Source: Arthrobacter sp. Y81
Lineage (GTDB): Bacteria > Actinomycetota > Actinomycetes > Actinomycetales > Micrococcaceae
Reading direction: 5' to 3'
Length of the DNA stretch: 64,000 nt
NCBI RefSeq assembly: GCF_002929335.1
Contig: NZ_PJIL01000006.1
Span: 202,619-266,618 of the forward strand
This document shows positions 47,245 to 56,530 of the stretch, in pieces. The position numbers and the translations under genes are program-made. The notes beneath the pieces are model-generated. The model saw only the letters and a program-made list of their open reading frames with translations. It did not search any database and was not told where the DNA came from. Each line of letters begins with the position of its first letter. Position 1 is the first letter of the stretch.

Positions 47245-48222
47245 CTAGAGTCCGGCAACCTGCCGGCCGGTGAAGGCAACCAGGCGTTCCATGCTTGCCG
47301 CCGATTCGTCAACCAATGTCTCGGCGGCAAAGCTCTTGCCGCGCATCTGGGGGCTGATGGTGTTCCGGGCGAGGCCCAGGACATAGTCGGACAGGACCGG
47401 CGAGACGCTGAGCTCCTGCCCGGTGGCCGTGGCGAAGTCCCAGGCGTGGACCAGCAGTTCAAGGTTCAGGATGTTCGCAACCAGGGTTGCCGGCAGTTCG
47501 GCAAAGCCCATGTCCAAGGTTCCCTCCGTGCCGCGGGCGCGGAACGCCTCCAGCGTGGTTTGCGCGGCGTCGGCAATCCTGGCCTCCGGCGTGGCGGACG
47601 GCTGATCCGCAACCGCCACACCGAGCGCCTTGCCGATCGATGCGATCGAGCCAAAGAGATGGTCCAAAAGGGCATCAACTGTGAAGTCTTCGCACGGTGT
47701 TGCCACACCCAGATCCGAATCCTTGAGCCGCCGGAGGACGCGCTGGGCAACCGCCAGGGATGCTTCGGCGCTGGAGAGTTCGTCGATGGGGTCCGGGGCC
47801 GCAGCCCACTCATCGGGGCCGGCATCGCCATTGGTGGCCAGCAGGACGAGCCGCTCAAGGAAATGGTTCCAGCCTTCGGCGTGGCCGGCCTCCTGCTGCT
47901 CTGTGAGCCCCTCATGAATCAGCTGGACGGTGGTTCCGCCCTCGACAGCTTCCAGGTTCACGGTCACCGTCGACGCTCCCGGCGGCAGCCCGGCGTCGCC
48001 CTCCCACCCCCAGGTGTAGACGATCCGCTTGCCGGGCTCGATTTCGGTGAAACTTCCCATCGCCGAATGCCCCGGCGTGACGGTCCAGCGGTAGTCCCCG
48101 CCTACGCGAAGATCCACCCGCGCCGCCACGGCCTTCCAGCGCCGCAGGCGCTCCGGCTCCGTGATGAGCGCGAAGGCGGCGTCCGGGTCAACCGGGATAA
48201 ATACTGTCTTGTTGAATGTCAT
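47245..48222 (-). CDS. AHSA1/SRPBCC domain fused to TIGR03086-type DinB-like domain
   Basis: A 325-residue two-domain protein. Residues 1-~140 are an AHSA1-like SRPBCC domain (FIPVDPDAAFALITEPERLRRW, GWEGDAGLPPGASTVTVNLE). Residues ~150-325 are a TIGR03086 / maleylpyruvate-isomerase-like domain with PCEDFTVDALLDHLFGSI and ELLVHAWDFATATGQ, whose His/Glu pattern suits a metal and possibly mycothiol. Fusion of these two domains is uncommon. ATG 48222 shares a base with the arsR stop, so the fusion is coupled to that regulator. Confidence 0.87.
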   Translation of the reverse strand: MTFNKTVFIPVDPDAAFALITEPERLRRWKAVAARVDLRVGGDYRWTVTPGHSAMGSFTEIEPGKRIVYTWGWEGDAGLPPGASTVTVNLEAVEGGTTVQLIHEGLTEQQEAGHAEGWNHFLERLVLLATNGDAGPDEWAAAPDPIDELSSAEASLAVAQRVLRRLKDSDLGVATPCEDFTVDALLDHLFGSIASIGKALGVAVADQPSATPEARIADAAQTTLEAFRARGTEGTLDMGFAELPATLVANILNLELLVHAWDFATATGQELSVSPVLSDYVLGLARNTISPQMRGKSFAAETLVDESAASMERLVAFTGRQVAGL

Positions 48223-48563
48223 CAGATATTCCCTTGCGATGATTGCGGGCCCAGCCGGCCGGCGTCGGCCACCAGCAGGTCCAGTTCGGTTGTCCAGAAG
48301 GCCTCGAATTGTTCACGCAGCCGGACCATCCCGGCACCGTCCAGGCGGTAGTACCTGTTCCGCCCGTCCTTCCGGGCGGTCACGAGCCCCACTTCCGAGA
48401 GCAGCAGCAGATGCTGGGAAACGGCCGACCTGCTGACCGGAAAGTGGCCCGACAGCTCGGTGACCGTTTTCTCCCCTTCCGCCAGGAGCCGAAGCAGCGC
48501 CCGCCTGTTGGGCTCCGTCGCGACTTCCAGAAGATCAGGCACAGAAAATACGTTAGTCGTCAC
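48222..48563 (-). CDS. ArsR-family transcriptional regulator
   Basis: A 113-residue winged-helix repressor: ATEPNRRALLRLLAEGEKTVTELSGHFPVSRSAVSQHLLLLSEVGLV, then the wing DGRNRYYRL. No metal-binding Cys motif is visible; this is the AHSA1-linked subgroup. The GTG at 48563 lies inside an inverted repeat that is probably its own operator; an in-frame ORF start at 48590 and a GTG at 48542 are alternatives. First gene of the arsR-AHSA1-SRPBCC-YciI unit. Confidence 0.88.
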   Translation of the reverse strand: MTTNVFSVPDLLEVATEPNRRALLRLLAEGEKTVTELSGHFPVSRSAVSQHLLLLSEVGLVTARKDGRNRYYRLDGAGMVRLREQFEAFWTTELDLLVADAGRLGPQSSQGNI

Positions 48564-48568
48564 TAACG
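48551..48568. promoter_or_regulatory. Inverted repeat across the arsR start
   Basis: CGTTAGT (48551-48557) and ACTAACG (48562-48568) are perfect 7-bp arms with a 4-base spacer. ArsR proteins commonly bind such repeats at their own promoter, so autoregulation is likely. Confidence 0.6.
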
Positions 48569-48600
48569 CATTAAGCAAGGGTTCCCCCAAGGCGCACGCA

Positions 48601-48642
48601 AAAAGGGCGGCGGCAACCCGACCGGGGTCACCGCCGCCCTTT
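48601..48642. terminator. Bidirectional terminator hairpin
   Basis: AAAGGGCGGCGG (48602-48613) and CCGCCGCCCTTT (48631-48642) form a 12-bp stem around a 17-base loop. It directly follows the stop of the sugar-acid MFS gene (48649) on the minus strand and precedes the arsR promoter. Confidence 0.75.
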
Positions 48643-48648
48643 AGGCGG

Positions 48649-49992
48649 TTACGCCGCCGGTACTGCTGCTTCCTTGACTTTCAGGGGTTCGATGTCGCCC
48701 ATGACAAACAGGTAGTTGGCGGCACCCAGGAGCGACACGGCGCCGATGATCGCGAGCGGGGCCACAAAGGATCCCGTCTGGTCCACCAGCACGCCGATCA
48801 GGATCGGGGTGAAGATGCCTGCGAGGTTGGAGGCGAAGTTCTGCAGCCCGCCAATGGATCCCACGTGCTTGGAGCTCGGGGCAACATCCGCGGGCAGCGA
48901 CCAGATGCCGGTCGCGGCGACGGTGAGGCTTGAGTAGGCGACGGATAGGAGCGCCAGCGCCATCCACGCCTCCGGCGCGAGGGCGGCAAACATAATGACG
49001 GAACCGCCGATCAAGCCGCCGGCAATCGTGGCTTTGCGCACCTTGGTCACGGAGACACCGCGACGAACAGCACGGTCGGCCAGGTAGCCGCCCAGCCAGC
49101 CGCAAAGCACCGCACAGATACCTGGAATTGCACCGAAAAAGCCCAGCTTGAGCAGGTCAAAGCCGCGCTCTTTGACGAGGTAGCTCGGGAAGAACGTGAT
49201 GAAGAAGTAGATGGCGCTGTTCAGGCAGAAGAAACCGAACATCATGCTGAGGATCGTGCGGTACTTGAAGAGTGAGCGCCAGGGCAGCTTCGCGGCATTT
49301 GCGTCGTCGCTGCCCTCTCCGCGGGCACCGCCTTCCTCGATGTAGGCCACCTCAGCGGCGTTCGCCCCGGGGTGATCCTGGGGGCTGCGGTATACCTTCC
49401 ACCAGACGGCGGCCCAGATGAGGCCGGCGACGCCGATAATAATGAACACTGCGTGCCATGACGTCAGCGCCACGATCAGGGTCACGATGGGAAGCGCGAT
49501 CACGGCCCCCACGCGGGAACCCGAATCCCAGATGCTGGTGGCGAAGGCCCGCTCCCGGACCGGGAACCAGGTGGCCACCACCTTGGCCGCGGTACTGGGA
49601 GCGGGGCTTTCGCCGACACCCAGGAGGAACCGTGCCGCGAACAGGGACCAGAAGTTTGTCGCGGCTGCGGTCACCATGGTGAAGACAGACCACCAGACCG
49701 CGGCCAGCGAGAAGGACCTGCGCGGGCCGACCTTGTCCACGTACCAGCCGGCCGCCAGCTGGCAGAAGTCGTAGGCCCAGAAGAATGCGGCGAAGATGAG
49801 GCCCTGCTGCGTGGCAGAGAGTTCGAAGTCCTTGCCCATAAAGGGCAGGGCAACGCTAAGGCTGGAGCGGTCAAGGTAGTTGATGCTCAACCCGACAAAG
49901 GCGAGCCAGATAATGGCCCAGCGCTTCCGGGTCATAGTGCGGGGATTTTTGAGGGATGACGTACTGGCAACTTTACTTCCGAGCGCAGTCAT
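48649..49992 (-). CDS. MFS transporter, anion:cation symporter (GudP/D-galactonate type)
   Basis: A 447-residue protein with about 12 helices. INYLDRSSLSVALPFM near the first helix, the motif DKVGPRRSFSLAAVWWS, and RFLLGVGESPAPSTAAKVVATWFP are marks of the ACS family, which imports hexuronates, glucarate and galactonate with H+. ATG 49992 follows GAAGGAGACC. It is divergent from the GntR gene and is presumably the importer of the sugar acid catabolised by the genes at 51120-55122. Confidence 0.92.
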   Translation of the reverse strand: MTALGSKVASTSSLKNPRTMTRKRWAIIWLAFVGLSINYLDRSSLSVALPFMGKDFELSATQQGLIFAAFFWAYDFCQLAAGWYVDKVGPRRSFSLAAVWWSVFTMVTAAATNFWSLFAARFLLGVGESPAPSTAAKVVATWFPVRERAFATSIWDSGSRVGAVIALPIVTLIVALTSWHAVFIIIGVAGLIWAAVWWKVYRSPQDHPGANAAEVAYIEEGGARGEGSDDANAAKLPWRSLFKYRTILSMMFGFFCLNSAIYFFITFFPSYLVKERGFDLLKLGFFGAIPGICAVLCGWLGGYLADRAVRRGVSVTKVRKATIAGGLIGGSVIMFAALAPEAWMALALLSVAYSSLTVAATGIWSLPADVAPSSKHVGSIGGLQNFASNLAGIFTPILIGVLVDQTGSFVAPLAIIGAVSLLGAANYLFVMGDIEPLKVKEAAVPAA

Positions 49993-50067
49993 GTGGTCTC
50001 CTTCGACGTAAACATGGCTTCGGGCGCCTCTGGCACCGGGGAAGACACCGAAGATATCGGTGCCAAA

Positions 50068-50097
50068 TCATATAGGAATCTGGTTAATCATATAGCT
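50068..50097. promoter_or_regulatory. Two TCATATAG half-sites in the MFS/GntR divergent region
   Basis: TCATATAGGA (50068-50077) and TCATATAGCT (50088-50097) are direct copies 20 bp apart within the 232-bp gap between the MFS and GntR genes. They match the arms of the palindrome before the dehydratase gene (51050-51079). Confidence 0.68.
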
Positions 50098-50224
50098 AAT
50101 GTGATCGAGATCAAGCCTTCCCCGAAAAAACATCCGCAGCGGTTCCGGCACGCCCGGTGGAATATGATTCCCCCAGCGACTCCAACCCGAGCCGCGCATC
50201 CAACCAGCACTAAGAGGTCAGCGC

Positions 50225-50953
50225 GTGCCCCCACGTCAGTCTTCCGATATCTCCCGAGGCAAAGCCGCGGTCAGTGACGTGTATTCGTCCATGCGCGCCT
50301 CCATCCTCGAAGGCGAAATAGCACCCGGCACCCGGATCAACATCGACGCAGTTTCGCGGAGCCTCGGCGTTTCACAGACGCCGGTGCGTGAGGTGCTGCA
50401 GCGCCTGGAAGGCGACAACCTCGTGGTTTACAACCCCGGCCGGGGCTATAGCACCACGCCCCTGCTGGATCTGGCCGAACTGCGCTCCCTCTTTGAATTC
50501 CGGCTGCTGGTGGAACCCTGGGCGGCACGCTCTGCGGCCGTTGACCGCCTCGCCAACCCGTCCGCCGCCCTCGAAAAGGAAATTGCAGCGTTCCGCCGCA
50601 CCATGAAGTCCGACGGCGACCTGCGGCAGGATCTGGTGGCCCACGACACCCGGTTCCACGACACGATCCTAGCCGCGGCCGGCAACACCGTGGTCCGCCA
50701 CGCGTTCGCGCAGACGCACTGCCACCTGCACACATTCCGCCTCTACCCGGCCGACATAGACGGCGCAATAACAGTTACGGAGCATTCGGCCGTCCGCGAG
50801 GCCATCAAAGCCTGCCAGCCCGAGCAGGCCGAAGCTGCCATGGCGGAGCATATCCGGAACTCCTTTGCCCGCTTCGCACAGGCCTTCGAAGGCCACGCGG
50901 ACCTCGCTCCACTGGAGGGCAGCGGCGCTCCCCGACGGCACATCATGGAATGA
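50225..50953 (+). CDS. GntR-family regulator with FCD effector domain
   Basis: A 242-residue regulator. The winged helix contains INIDAVSRSLGVSQTPVREVLQRLEGDNLV; the FCD domain includes DTRFHDTILAAAGN and EHSAVREAIKACQPEQAEAAMAEHI, whose Asp/His residues bind a metal and a carboxylate ligand in relatives. GTG 50225 follows AGAGGTC. It probably responds to a sugar acid or its 2-keto-3-deoxy product and controls both the divergent importer and the downstream operon. Confidence 0.93.
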   Translation: MPPRQSSDISRGKAAVSDVYSSMRASILEGEIAPGTRINIDAVSRSLGVSQTPVREVLQRLEGDNLVVYNPGRGYSTTPLLDLAELRSLFEFRLLVEPWAARSAAVDRLANPSAALEKEIAAFRRTMKSDGDLRQDLVAHDTRFHDTILAAAGNTVVRHAFAQTHCHLHTFRLYPADIDGAITVTEHSAVREAIKACQPEQAEAAMAEHIRNSFARFAQAFEGHADLAPLEGSGAPRRHIME

Positions 50954-50956
50954 ACA

Positions 50957-50988
50957 CAAGCCCCGGCCCGACGGCCGGGGCTTTTTTC
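50957..50988 (+). terminator. Rho-independent terminator after the GntR gene
   Basis: AGCCCCGGCC (50959-50968) and GGCCGGGGCT (50973-50982) form a perfect 10-bp stem with loop CGAC followed by a T6 tract. It separates the regulator from the dehydratase operon. Confidence 0.9.
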
Positions 50989-51049
50989 TGCCTTCGGGGC
51001 GTAGCGTCGGAAGGCCACAACCCCGGCGTCGCTTGATCTGGATCACATC

Positions 51050-51079
51050 TCCTATATGATTATGGAAATTCATATAGGA
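51050..51079. promoter_or_regulatory. Perfect inverted repeat before the dehydratase operon, probable GntR operator
   Basis: TCCTATATGA (51050-51059) and TCATATAGGA (51070-51079) are perfect 10-bp arms with a 10-base spacer, ending 40 bp before the dehydratase start. The same arm occurs in the GntR/MFS promoter region. Confidence 0.78.
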
Positions 51080-51119
51080 AATCATGCAACCCTCCAGATC
51101 AATCCGAGAGAAGAGATCC

Positions 51120-52466
51120 ATGCCTTCCATCATTTCCATCAACACCCAGGACGTCCGCTTTCCCACATCACTGGAACTCGACGGGTCCGACGCGGTCAAT
51201 GTTGACCCCGACTACTCCGCCGCCTACGTCGTCATCCGCACCGATGCGGGCGAAGAAGGCCACGGCTTTGTGTTCAGCTGCGGCCGGGGCAACGAGATCC
51301 TGACTGCGGCCATCGACTCCTATGCAGCGCTCCTGCTGGGTCGGGACATCGACGAACTGATTTACGACCTGGGCAACGCTTCCAAGCGCCTCATTCACGA
51401 CTCGCAGCTCCGCTGGCTCGGCCCGGAAAAAGGCGTCACCCAGATGGCGGCCGGCGCGTTGGTCAGCGCGCTCTGGGACATCCGCGCCCGCCGCGAACGC
51501 AAGCCGCTCTGGCTGCTCCTGAGCGAGATGTCCCCCGAAGAGATCGTGGACGTCGTCGACTTCACCCATATCCGCGACGCCCTGAACCCGCAGCAGGCGC
51601 TGGACATCCTCCGCGCGGGCCAGCACGGCAAGGCCGCCCGCATTGCGGGTCTCAGGGCGGACGGCTATCCCGCCTACACCACCTCGCCCGGCTGGCTGGG
51701 TTACAGCGACGAGAAACTGGTCCGACTAAGCAAGGAAGCGGCCGCAGACGGCTTCTCAATGATCAAGCTCAAGGTGGGCGGCGACATCGCTGACGACCGC
51801 CGCCGCATGGCCCTCGCCCGGCAGGCAGTGGGCGATCTCCCCATCGCCATCGACGCCAATCAGCGCTGGGAGGTGTCCGAGGCGATCGAATGGGTCAACG
51901 CGCTTGCCGAGTTCAAGCCGTATTGGATCGAGGAACCCACCAGCACCGATGACATCCTGGGCCACGCGGACATCCGGAAGGGGATCTCGCCGGTGCGCGT
52001 TGCCACCGGCGAAGCGGTGGCCAGCCGCATCGTGTTCAAGCAACTCCTCCAGGCAGGCGCCATCGACGTACTCCAGCTCGACTCGACCCGGGTAGGTGGC
52101 GTCAACGAAAACATCGCCAACCTGCTGCTCGCGGCCAAGTTCGGTGTCCCGGTCTGCCCGCACGCTGGCGGCGTGGGACTGTGCGAGCTTGTCCAGCACT
52201 TCTCCTTCTTCGACTACGCAGCCATCACCGGAACCCAGGACGGCCGCATGATCGAATACGTTGACCACCTCCACGAGCACTTCGCGGAACCGGTCCGGAT
52301 CATCAACGGACGCTATGCCGCGCCCGAACGACCGGGCACGGGGGCAGAAATGTTGACCGCATCCCGGACCCGTTGGGACTTCCCCTCCGGTGCCGGGTGG
52401 CTTGAAGTGGGCAACCGCGCCGCCGTCACGGGCGCCAGCCTTGCACCCGCAGGAGCCGGCCGATGA
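51120..52466 (+). CDS. Enolase-superfamily sugar-acid dehydratase (L-fuconate dehydratase-like)
   Basis: A 448-residue mandelate-racemase-type dehydratase. [39 protein letters not shown], the catalytic KLKVGGD, metal ligands in [17 protein letters not shown] and VATGEA, and the catalytic His in [15 protein letters not shown] are as in L-fuconate dehydratases (human ENOSF1 relatives). Such enzymes also act on D-arabinonate and L-galactonate. It removes water to give a 2-keto-3-deoxy acid. ATG 51120 follows GAGAGAAGAG. The end overlaps the aldehyde dehydrogenase gene by ATGA. Confidence 0.92.
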   Translation: MPSIISINTQDVRFPTSLELDGSDAVNVDPDYSAAYVVIRTDAGEEGHGFVFSCGRGNEILTAAIDSYAALLLGRDIDELIYDLGNASKRLIHDSQLRWLGPEKGVTQMAAGALVSALWDIRARRERKPLWLLLSEMSPEEIVDVVDFTHIRDALNPQQALDILRAGQHGKAARIAGLRADGYPAYTTSPGWLGYSDEKLVRLSKEAAADGFSMIKLKVGGDIADDRRRMALARQAVGDLPIAIDANQRWEVSEAIEWVNALAEFKPYWIEEPTSTDDILGHADIRKGISPVRVATGEAVASRIVFKQLLQAGAIDVLQLDSTRVGGVNENIANLLLAAKFGVPVCPHAGGVGLCELVQHFSFFDYAAITGTQDGRMIEYVDHLHEHFAEPVRIINGRYAAPERPGTGAEMLTASRTRWDFPSGAGWLEVGNRAAVTGASLAPAGAGR

Positions 52467-53938
52467 ACACCACCGATGCAGAACTGAACGAATCCGTCGA
52501 TGCTGCCCACGCAGCGTTCGAGAAGGCCCGCCTGGCCAGTCCCGGAACGAGGGCAGCCTGGCTTGAAGCGGTGGCCGCCGGCCTGGAAGGCAACGCCGGT
52601 GCCCTCATCGGGATCGCAGCCAGGGAAACGCACCTGGCCGAGCCCCGCCTCCGGGGGGAACTGAAGCGTACCGTCTTCCAGCTCCGCCTCTTCGCTGACG
52701 AAATTCGACGGGGTGAGCATTTCGACGCGACGATCGACCATGAAGATGGCGCCTGGGCCATGGGGCCTCGGCCGGATCTGCGCCGCTACAACGTTCCTCT
52801 TGGCGTCGTCGGGGTCTTCGGGGCGTCCAACTTCCCCTTCGCCTTCAGCGTGATGGGCGGCGATTCCGCGTCCGCGCTGGCGGCCGGCTGCGCCGTCGTC
52901 CACAAGGCGCACGACGGCCACCGGGAACTCGCGGTCCGCACGGCAGAAACGGTGACCGCCGCACTTGAGGCAGCCGGGGCGCCGTCTGGCCTCTTCTCCC
53001 AGGTCACCGGCCGCCAGGCGGCAGAAGCGCTGGTTGACCACCCCCTGGTGAAGGCCATTGGGTTCACGGGTTCGACGGCGGGTGGCCGGGCGCTGTTCAA
53101 CCGTGCGGCTGCGCGGCCGGAACCCATCCCGTTCTTCGGCGAGCTGGGCGGCATCAACGCCGTTTTTGTCACCGGCAACGCATGGTCTGCGCGCCGCGAG
53201 GAGATCCTTAGCGGCTATGCGGGCTCCCTCACCCTCGGTATGGGGCAGTTCTGTACCAAGCCGGGCGTGCTGTTCGTCCCGGCCGGGCAAACTGACGAGG
53301 TCCGGGACGGTCTCCGGCGGGCCCTCGCAGGCTTTGCCCCGGCACAACTGCTCAGTGAACGGCTGCACGAAGGGTTCCGGCAGGCAGTTGCTGACTTGCG
53401 GGACACGGCAGGCGTGCAGGTACTGGTTGAGGGCGACTTCGCCGAAGCGCCGGCCCCCACTGTCCTGCTGACGACTTCCGATGCGGTGCGCCACGACCCA
53501 GGGATCCTCCGACAGGAGATGTTCGGCCCTGCCAGCCTTGTGGTGGAGTACAGCGACGAATCCGAACTCGCCGCCCTTGCCGGGCTGCTGGAGGGGCAGC
53601 TGACCACCACACTGCACGCCGAATTGGAGGACGACGTGGCTGAGCTCGCCGGCAGGCTGGCGGATATTAGCGGGCGCCTGCTCTGGAACGGCTGGCCCAC
53701 AGGAGTGACCGTCAGCTACGCACAGCACCACGGCGGGCCGTACCCGGCCACGACGTCGGGAACCACCTCCGTGGGGACAGCCGCCATCCGGCGGTTCCTC
53801 CGGCCGGTGGCATTCCAATCCTTCCCGGCGTCAAGGCTGCCGGAACCCCTGCAGGACGCCAACCCGTGGAACATTCCGCAAAGGGTCGACGGCGTCTGGC
53901 AGCATCCGTTTGCTGCCCGGAAGGACGGCAAGCTGTGA
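52463..53938 (+). CDS. Aldehyde dehydrogenase, 2-oxoglutarate semialdehyde (2,5-dioxovalerate) type
   Basis: A 491-residue NAD(P)-dependent dehydrogenase. [12 protein letters not shown] holds the catalytic Glu, [16 protein letters not shown] the catalytic Cys, and [24 protein letters not shown] and [12 protein letters not shown] are as in KGSA dehydrogenases. These oxidise 2-oxoglutarate semialdehyde to 2-oxoglutarate in non-phosphorylative pentose pathways. It is coupled by 4-bp overlaps at both ends. Confidence 0.9.
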   Translation: MNTTDAELNESVDAAHAAFEKARLASPGTRAAWLEAVAAGLEGNAGALIGIAARETHLAEPRLRGELKRTVFQLRLFADEIRRGEHFDATIDHEDGAWAMGPRPDLRRYNVPLGVVGVFGASNFPFAFSVMGGDSASALAAGCAVVHKAHDGHRELAVRTAETVTAALEAAGAPSGLFSQVTGRQAAEALVDHPLVKAIGFTGSTAGGRALFNRAAARPEPIPFFGELGGINAVFVTGNAWSARREEILSGYAGSLTLGMGQFCTKPGVLFVPAGQTDEVRDGLRRALAGFAPAQLLSERLHEGFRQAVADLRDTAGVQVLVEGDFAEAPAPTVLLTTSDAVRHDPGILRQEMFGPASLVVEYSDESELAALAGLLEGQLTTTLHAELEDDVAELAGRLADISGRLLWNGWPTGVTVSYAQHHGGPYPATTSGTTSVGTAAIRRFLRPVAFQSFPASRLPEPLQDANPWNIPQRVDGVWQHPFAARKDGKL

Positions 53939-55122
53939 CCGCGCGGACCGCTTCGCCCGCACTGGTTCTGCCGGAGGACGCGGAGAACGCCCTTCTCATC
54001 GGCCGCCTCTGGGATGTGGAAACCTCAGGACCCCGGATAGTGGCGGTGCGGGGCGGCGACGTGTTCGACCTGCAGCACGTTGCCGGCACTGTATCGGAGC
54101 TGCTGGAACGCCCGGATCCGGCGGCTGACGTCCGCTCCGCCATGACGATGGCGCGCTGGAATACGGCTGACGTGCTGGAGGCGTCGCTGTCACAGGACAC
54201 ATCCCGTCCGCACCTGCTGGCGCCCGTTGACCTCCAGGTCATCAAGGCCTGCGGAGTGACGTTCGTGGACAGCATGATTGAGCGGGTCATCGAAGAGCGC
54301 TGCGGCGGAGATGCCGGCAGGTCCGCCGAAATGCGTGACCTTGTGGGTCGGGCCCTCGGCGGCAGCATCGGCGACGTACGGCCGGGTTCCCCTGAGGCCG
54401 CCGAGGCCAAGCGGGTGCTGATCGCCGAAGGACTGTGGTCGCAGTACCTGGAAGTGGGCATTGGCCCCGACCCTGAAGTCTTCACCAAGGCACCGGTGCT
54501 TTCTTCCGTCGGCCTCGGCGCGGGCATTGGAATCCCATCGTTCTCCTCCTGGAACAACCCTGAACCGGAACTGGTGCTGATCGCCACGTCCACGGGCAGG
54601 GTTGTTGGCGCCACGCTCGGCAACGACGTCAACCTCCGCGACGTCGAAGGCCGCAGCGCCCTGCTCCTGGGCAAGGCAAAGGACAACAACGCCTCCAGCG
54701 CGCTGGGGCCGCTGATCCGGCTGTTCGACGACGCGTTCACACTCGAGACGGTGCGGCAGGAAGAGATCCTGCTCCGGGTGGAGGGCGCGGACGGTTACCA
54801 GCTGGAGGGCCGGAACACGGTGGCCCGGATCAGCCGTCCGTTCGAGGAACTGGTGGCGGCGACCTTCGGCAGGCACCACCAGTACCCGGACGGGTTCGCG
54901 CTCTTCACGGGCACACTGTTCGCGCCCACGCAGGACCGGGACGTGCCGGGGCAGGGATTCACCCACCGGATAGGGGACGTGGTCACTATCCGGAGCCGGC
55001 ATCTTGGCGCCCTGGTCAATACGGTGGGCGCCGCCGAGGAACTGCCGGAATGGCGCTTCGGACTCCAGCAGCTGTTCCGTTACCTTGCCGCGCAGGAGCA
55101 AGCCACGGCTGCGGTCAGCTGA
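53935..55122 (+). CDS. FAH-family 2-keto-3-deoxy-pentonate dehydratase (XylX-like)
   Basis: A 395-residue fumarylacetoacetate-hydrolase-fold protein. KACGVTFVDSMIERVIEE, GLWSQYLEVGIGPDPEVFTKAP, SSWNNPEPELVL, GNDVNLRDVEGRSALLLGKAKD and DVPGQGFTHRIGDVV closely resemble Caulobacter XylX-type 2-keto-3-deoxy-D-xylonate dehydratases. It would turn a 2-keto-3-deoxy-pentonate into 2-oxoglutarate semialdehyde, the substrate of the preceding gene product. The GTG at 53935 is set by the GTGA overlap. The 3' end overlaps the convergent efeB gene by 8 bp. Confidence 0.88.
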   Translation: MTARTASPALVLPEDAENALLIGRLWDVETSGPRIVAVRGGDVFDLQHVAGTVSELLERPDPAADVRSAMTMARWNTADVLEASLSQDTSRPHLLAPVDLQVIKACGVTFVDSMIERVIEERCGGDAGRSAEMRDLVGRALGGSIGDVRPGSPEAAEAKRVLIAEGLWSQYLEVGIGPDPEVFTKAPVLSSVGLGAGIGIPSFSSWNNPEPELVLIATSTGRVVGATLGNDVNLRDVEGRSALLLGKAKDNNASSALGPLIRLFDDAFTLETVRQEEILLRVEGADGYQLEGRNTVARISRPFEELVAATFGRHHQYPDGFALFTGTLFAPTQDRDVPGQGFTHRIGDVVTIRSRHLGALVNTVGAAEELPEWRFGLQQLFRYLAAQEQATAAVS

Positions 55123-56530
55123 ACAGGCCTTCGCCGATAAAGCCGCCGGGCCTGATGCCCGGCGGCACCGCGGCCAGCGCGGAGCCGGTGTGCTTGAGGT
55201 ACTCGATGGCCAGCGTGTCCTGCTTGGCCATGGCCATCTGCATGGGCACGTAGTGCGTGCGCGGATCCTTGACGAAGGCGATGAAGAACAGGCCTGCGTC
55301 GAAGTGCCCCAGACCGTCGGAACCGTCCGTGTAGTTGTACCCCCGGCGCAGCATCCGTACGCCGCCGTTCTGGTCGGGATGGGCGAGGCGGACATGCGAG
55401 TCGGTTCCCATCAGGGGTTCACCGTCCCTGCCCAGGATGCTGAAGTCCGGGGCGGTGAATTCCTGGCCGCCGGACAGCGGAGCGCCCTCTGCCTTGGTCC
55501 GCCCGATCAGGCCTTCCTGTTCGCCCAGTGACGTCCGGTCCCAGATCTCGATGTGCATCCGGATGCGGCGCGCCACCAGGTAGCTTCCGCCCTGCATCCA
55601 GGCTTCGCCCTCCCGGGTGCCGGCCCCCGCCCAGACATGGCTGTCCAGCAGGCCGGCGTCCTCGACTTTGAGGTTGTTGGTGCCGTCCTTGAAGCCGAAA
55701 AGGTTGCGGGGCGTCTGCTGAGCCCGGGAAGTGGATGACGTGCGTCCGAAGCCCAGCTGCGACCAGCGGACGCGTACCTTCCCGAACCCCAACCGGGCGA
55801 GGTTCCGGATGGCGTGCACAGCCACCTGGGGATCGTCGGCGCATGCCTGCAGAATGATGTCTCCGCCGCTGCGTACGGCCTGCAGGTCGTCGCCGGGGAA
55901 ATGCGGCAGGTCTATCAGGGCGTCCGGACGCCGGCCCTCGAGCCCGAACCGTGCATTCCCGTCCTTTTCGAACAGGCTGGCGCCGAATCCGAAGGTGACG
56001 GTGAGCTTGCCGGCGCTGAGGCCCATCGCTTCCCCGGTATCCTGCGGCGGGGCGTCATAGGACCCGCCGGCCGCCCCGGTTTCACCGGTTTCCCGGCCCT
56101 GGGTCATATCCTCCGCAGCGGAAGTCCAGTCCTTGAGGAGCCGGATCAGGGCGTCGCGGTCCTCGGTGATGACATCGAAGGCGGCCATGTGCAGGCGGTC
56201 CTGTGCCGGCGTCGTAATTCCCGCCTGGCGGTCCCCGTAAAACGGGACCGTGTCGGCGGCAGTCACCTCGGCGGCAGGGTCCGACGCGAAGACGGCGTCG
56301 CGCCCCAGCAGTCCGGCGGCGAGGCCTGCCAGCGCGCCGGCGCCCCCGACGCCGGCAAAGGAGAGCATGCGCCGGCGGGACACGCCGCGCCCGGCACCCT
56401 CTTTATCAGCCGCGCCCCCAGTGGCGGCCCCGTCAGTGTCGGTTGCGGCGGCGGCAGCAGCCGGGGACGTGTCCCGCTGGACTCCGCCCTGGCCGCGGCC
56501 CTGCCCACCGCCGAAGGGGCAACCGGTCAC
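55115..56530 (-). CDS. efeB: Dyp-type peroxidase / deferrochelatase EfeB
   Basis: A 471-residue secreted heme protein. A Tat signal (VSRRRMLSFAGVGGAGALAG) follows an unusual ~45-residue Ala/Gly/Thr-rich N-terminus. The GFKDGTNN motif contains the catalytic Asp of Dyp peroxidases, with the proximal His region further on (MGTDSHVRLAHPDQNGG) and FIAFVKDP. In EfeUOB it oxidises ferrous iron or handles heme at the membrane's outer face. GTG 56530 overlaps efeO by GTGA. Confidence 0.93.
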   Translation of the reverse strand: MTGCPFGGGQGRGQGGVQRDTSPAAAAAATDTDGAATGGAADKEGAGRGVSRRRMLSFAGVGGAGALAGLAAGLLGRDAVFASDPAAEVTAADTVPFYGDRQAGITTPAQDRLHMAAFDVITEDRDALIRLLKDWTSAAEDMTQGRETGETGAAGGSYDAPPQDTGEAMGLSAGKLTVTFGFGASLFEKDGNARFGLEGRRPDALIDLPHFPGDDLQAVRSGGDIILQACADDPQVAVHAIRNLARLGFGKVRVRWSQLGFGRTSSTSRAQQTPRNLFGFKDGTNNLKVEDAGLLDSHVWAGAGTREGEAWMQGGSYLVARRIRMHIEIWDRTSLGEQEGLIGRTKAEGAPLSGGQEFTAPDFSILGRDGEPLMGTDSHVRLAHPDQNGGVRMLRRGYNYTDGSDGLGHFDAGLFFIAFVKDPRTHYVPMQMAMAKQDTLAIEYLKHTGSALAAVPPGIRPGGFIGEGLFS

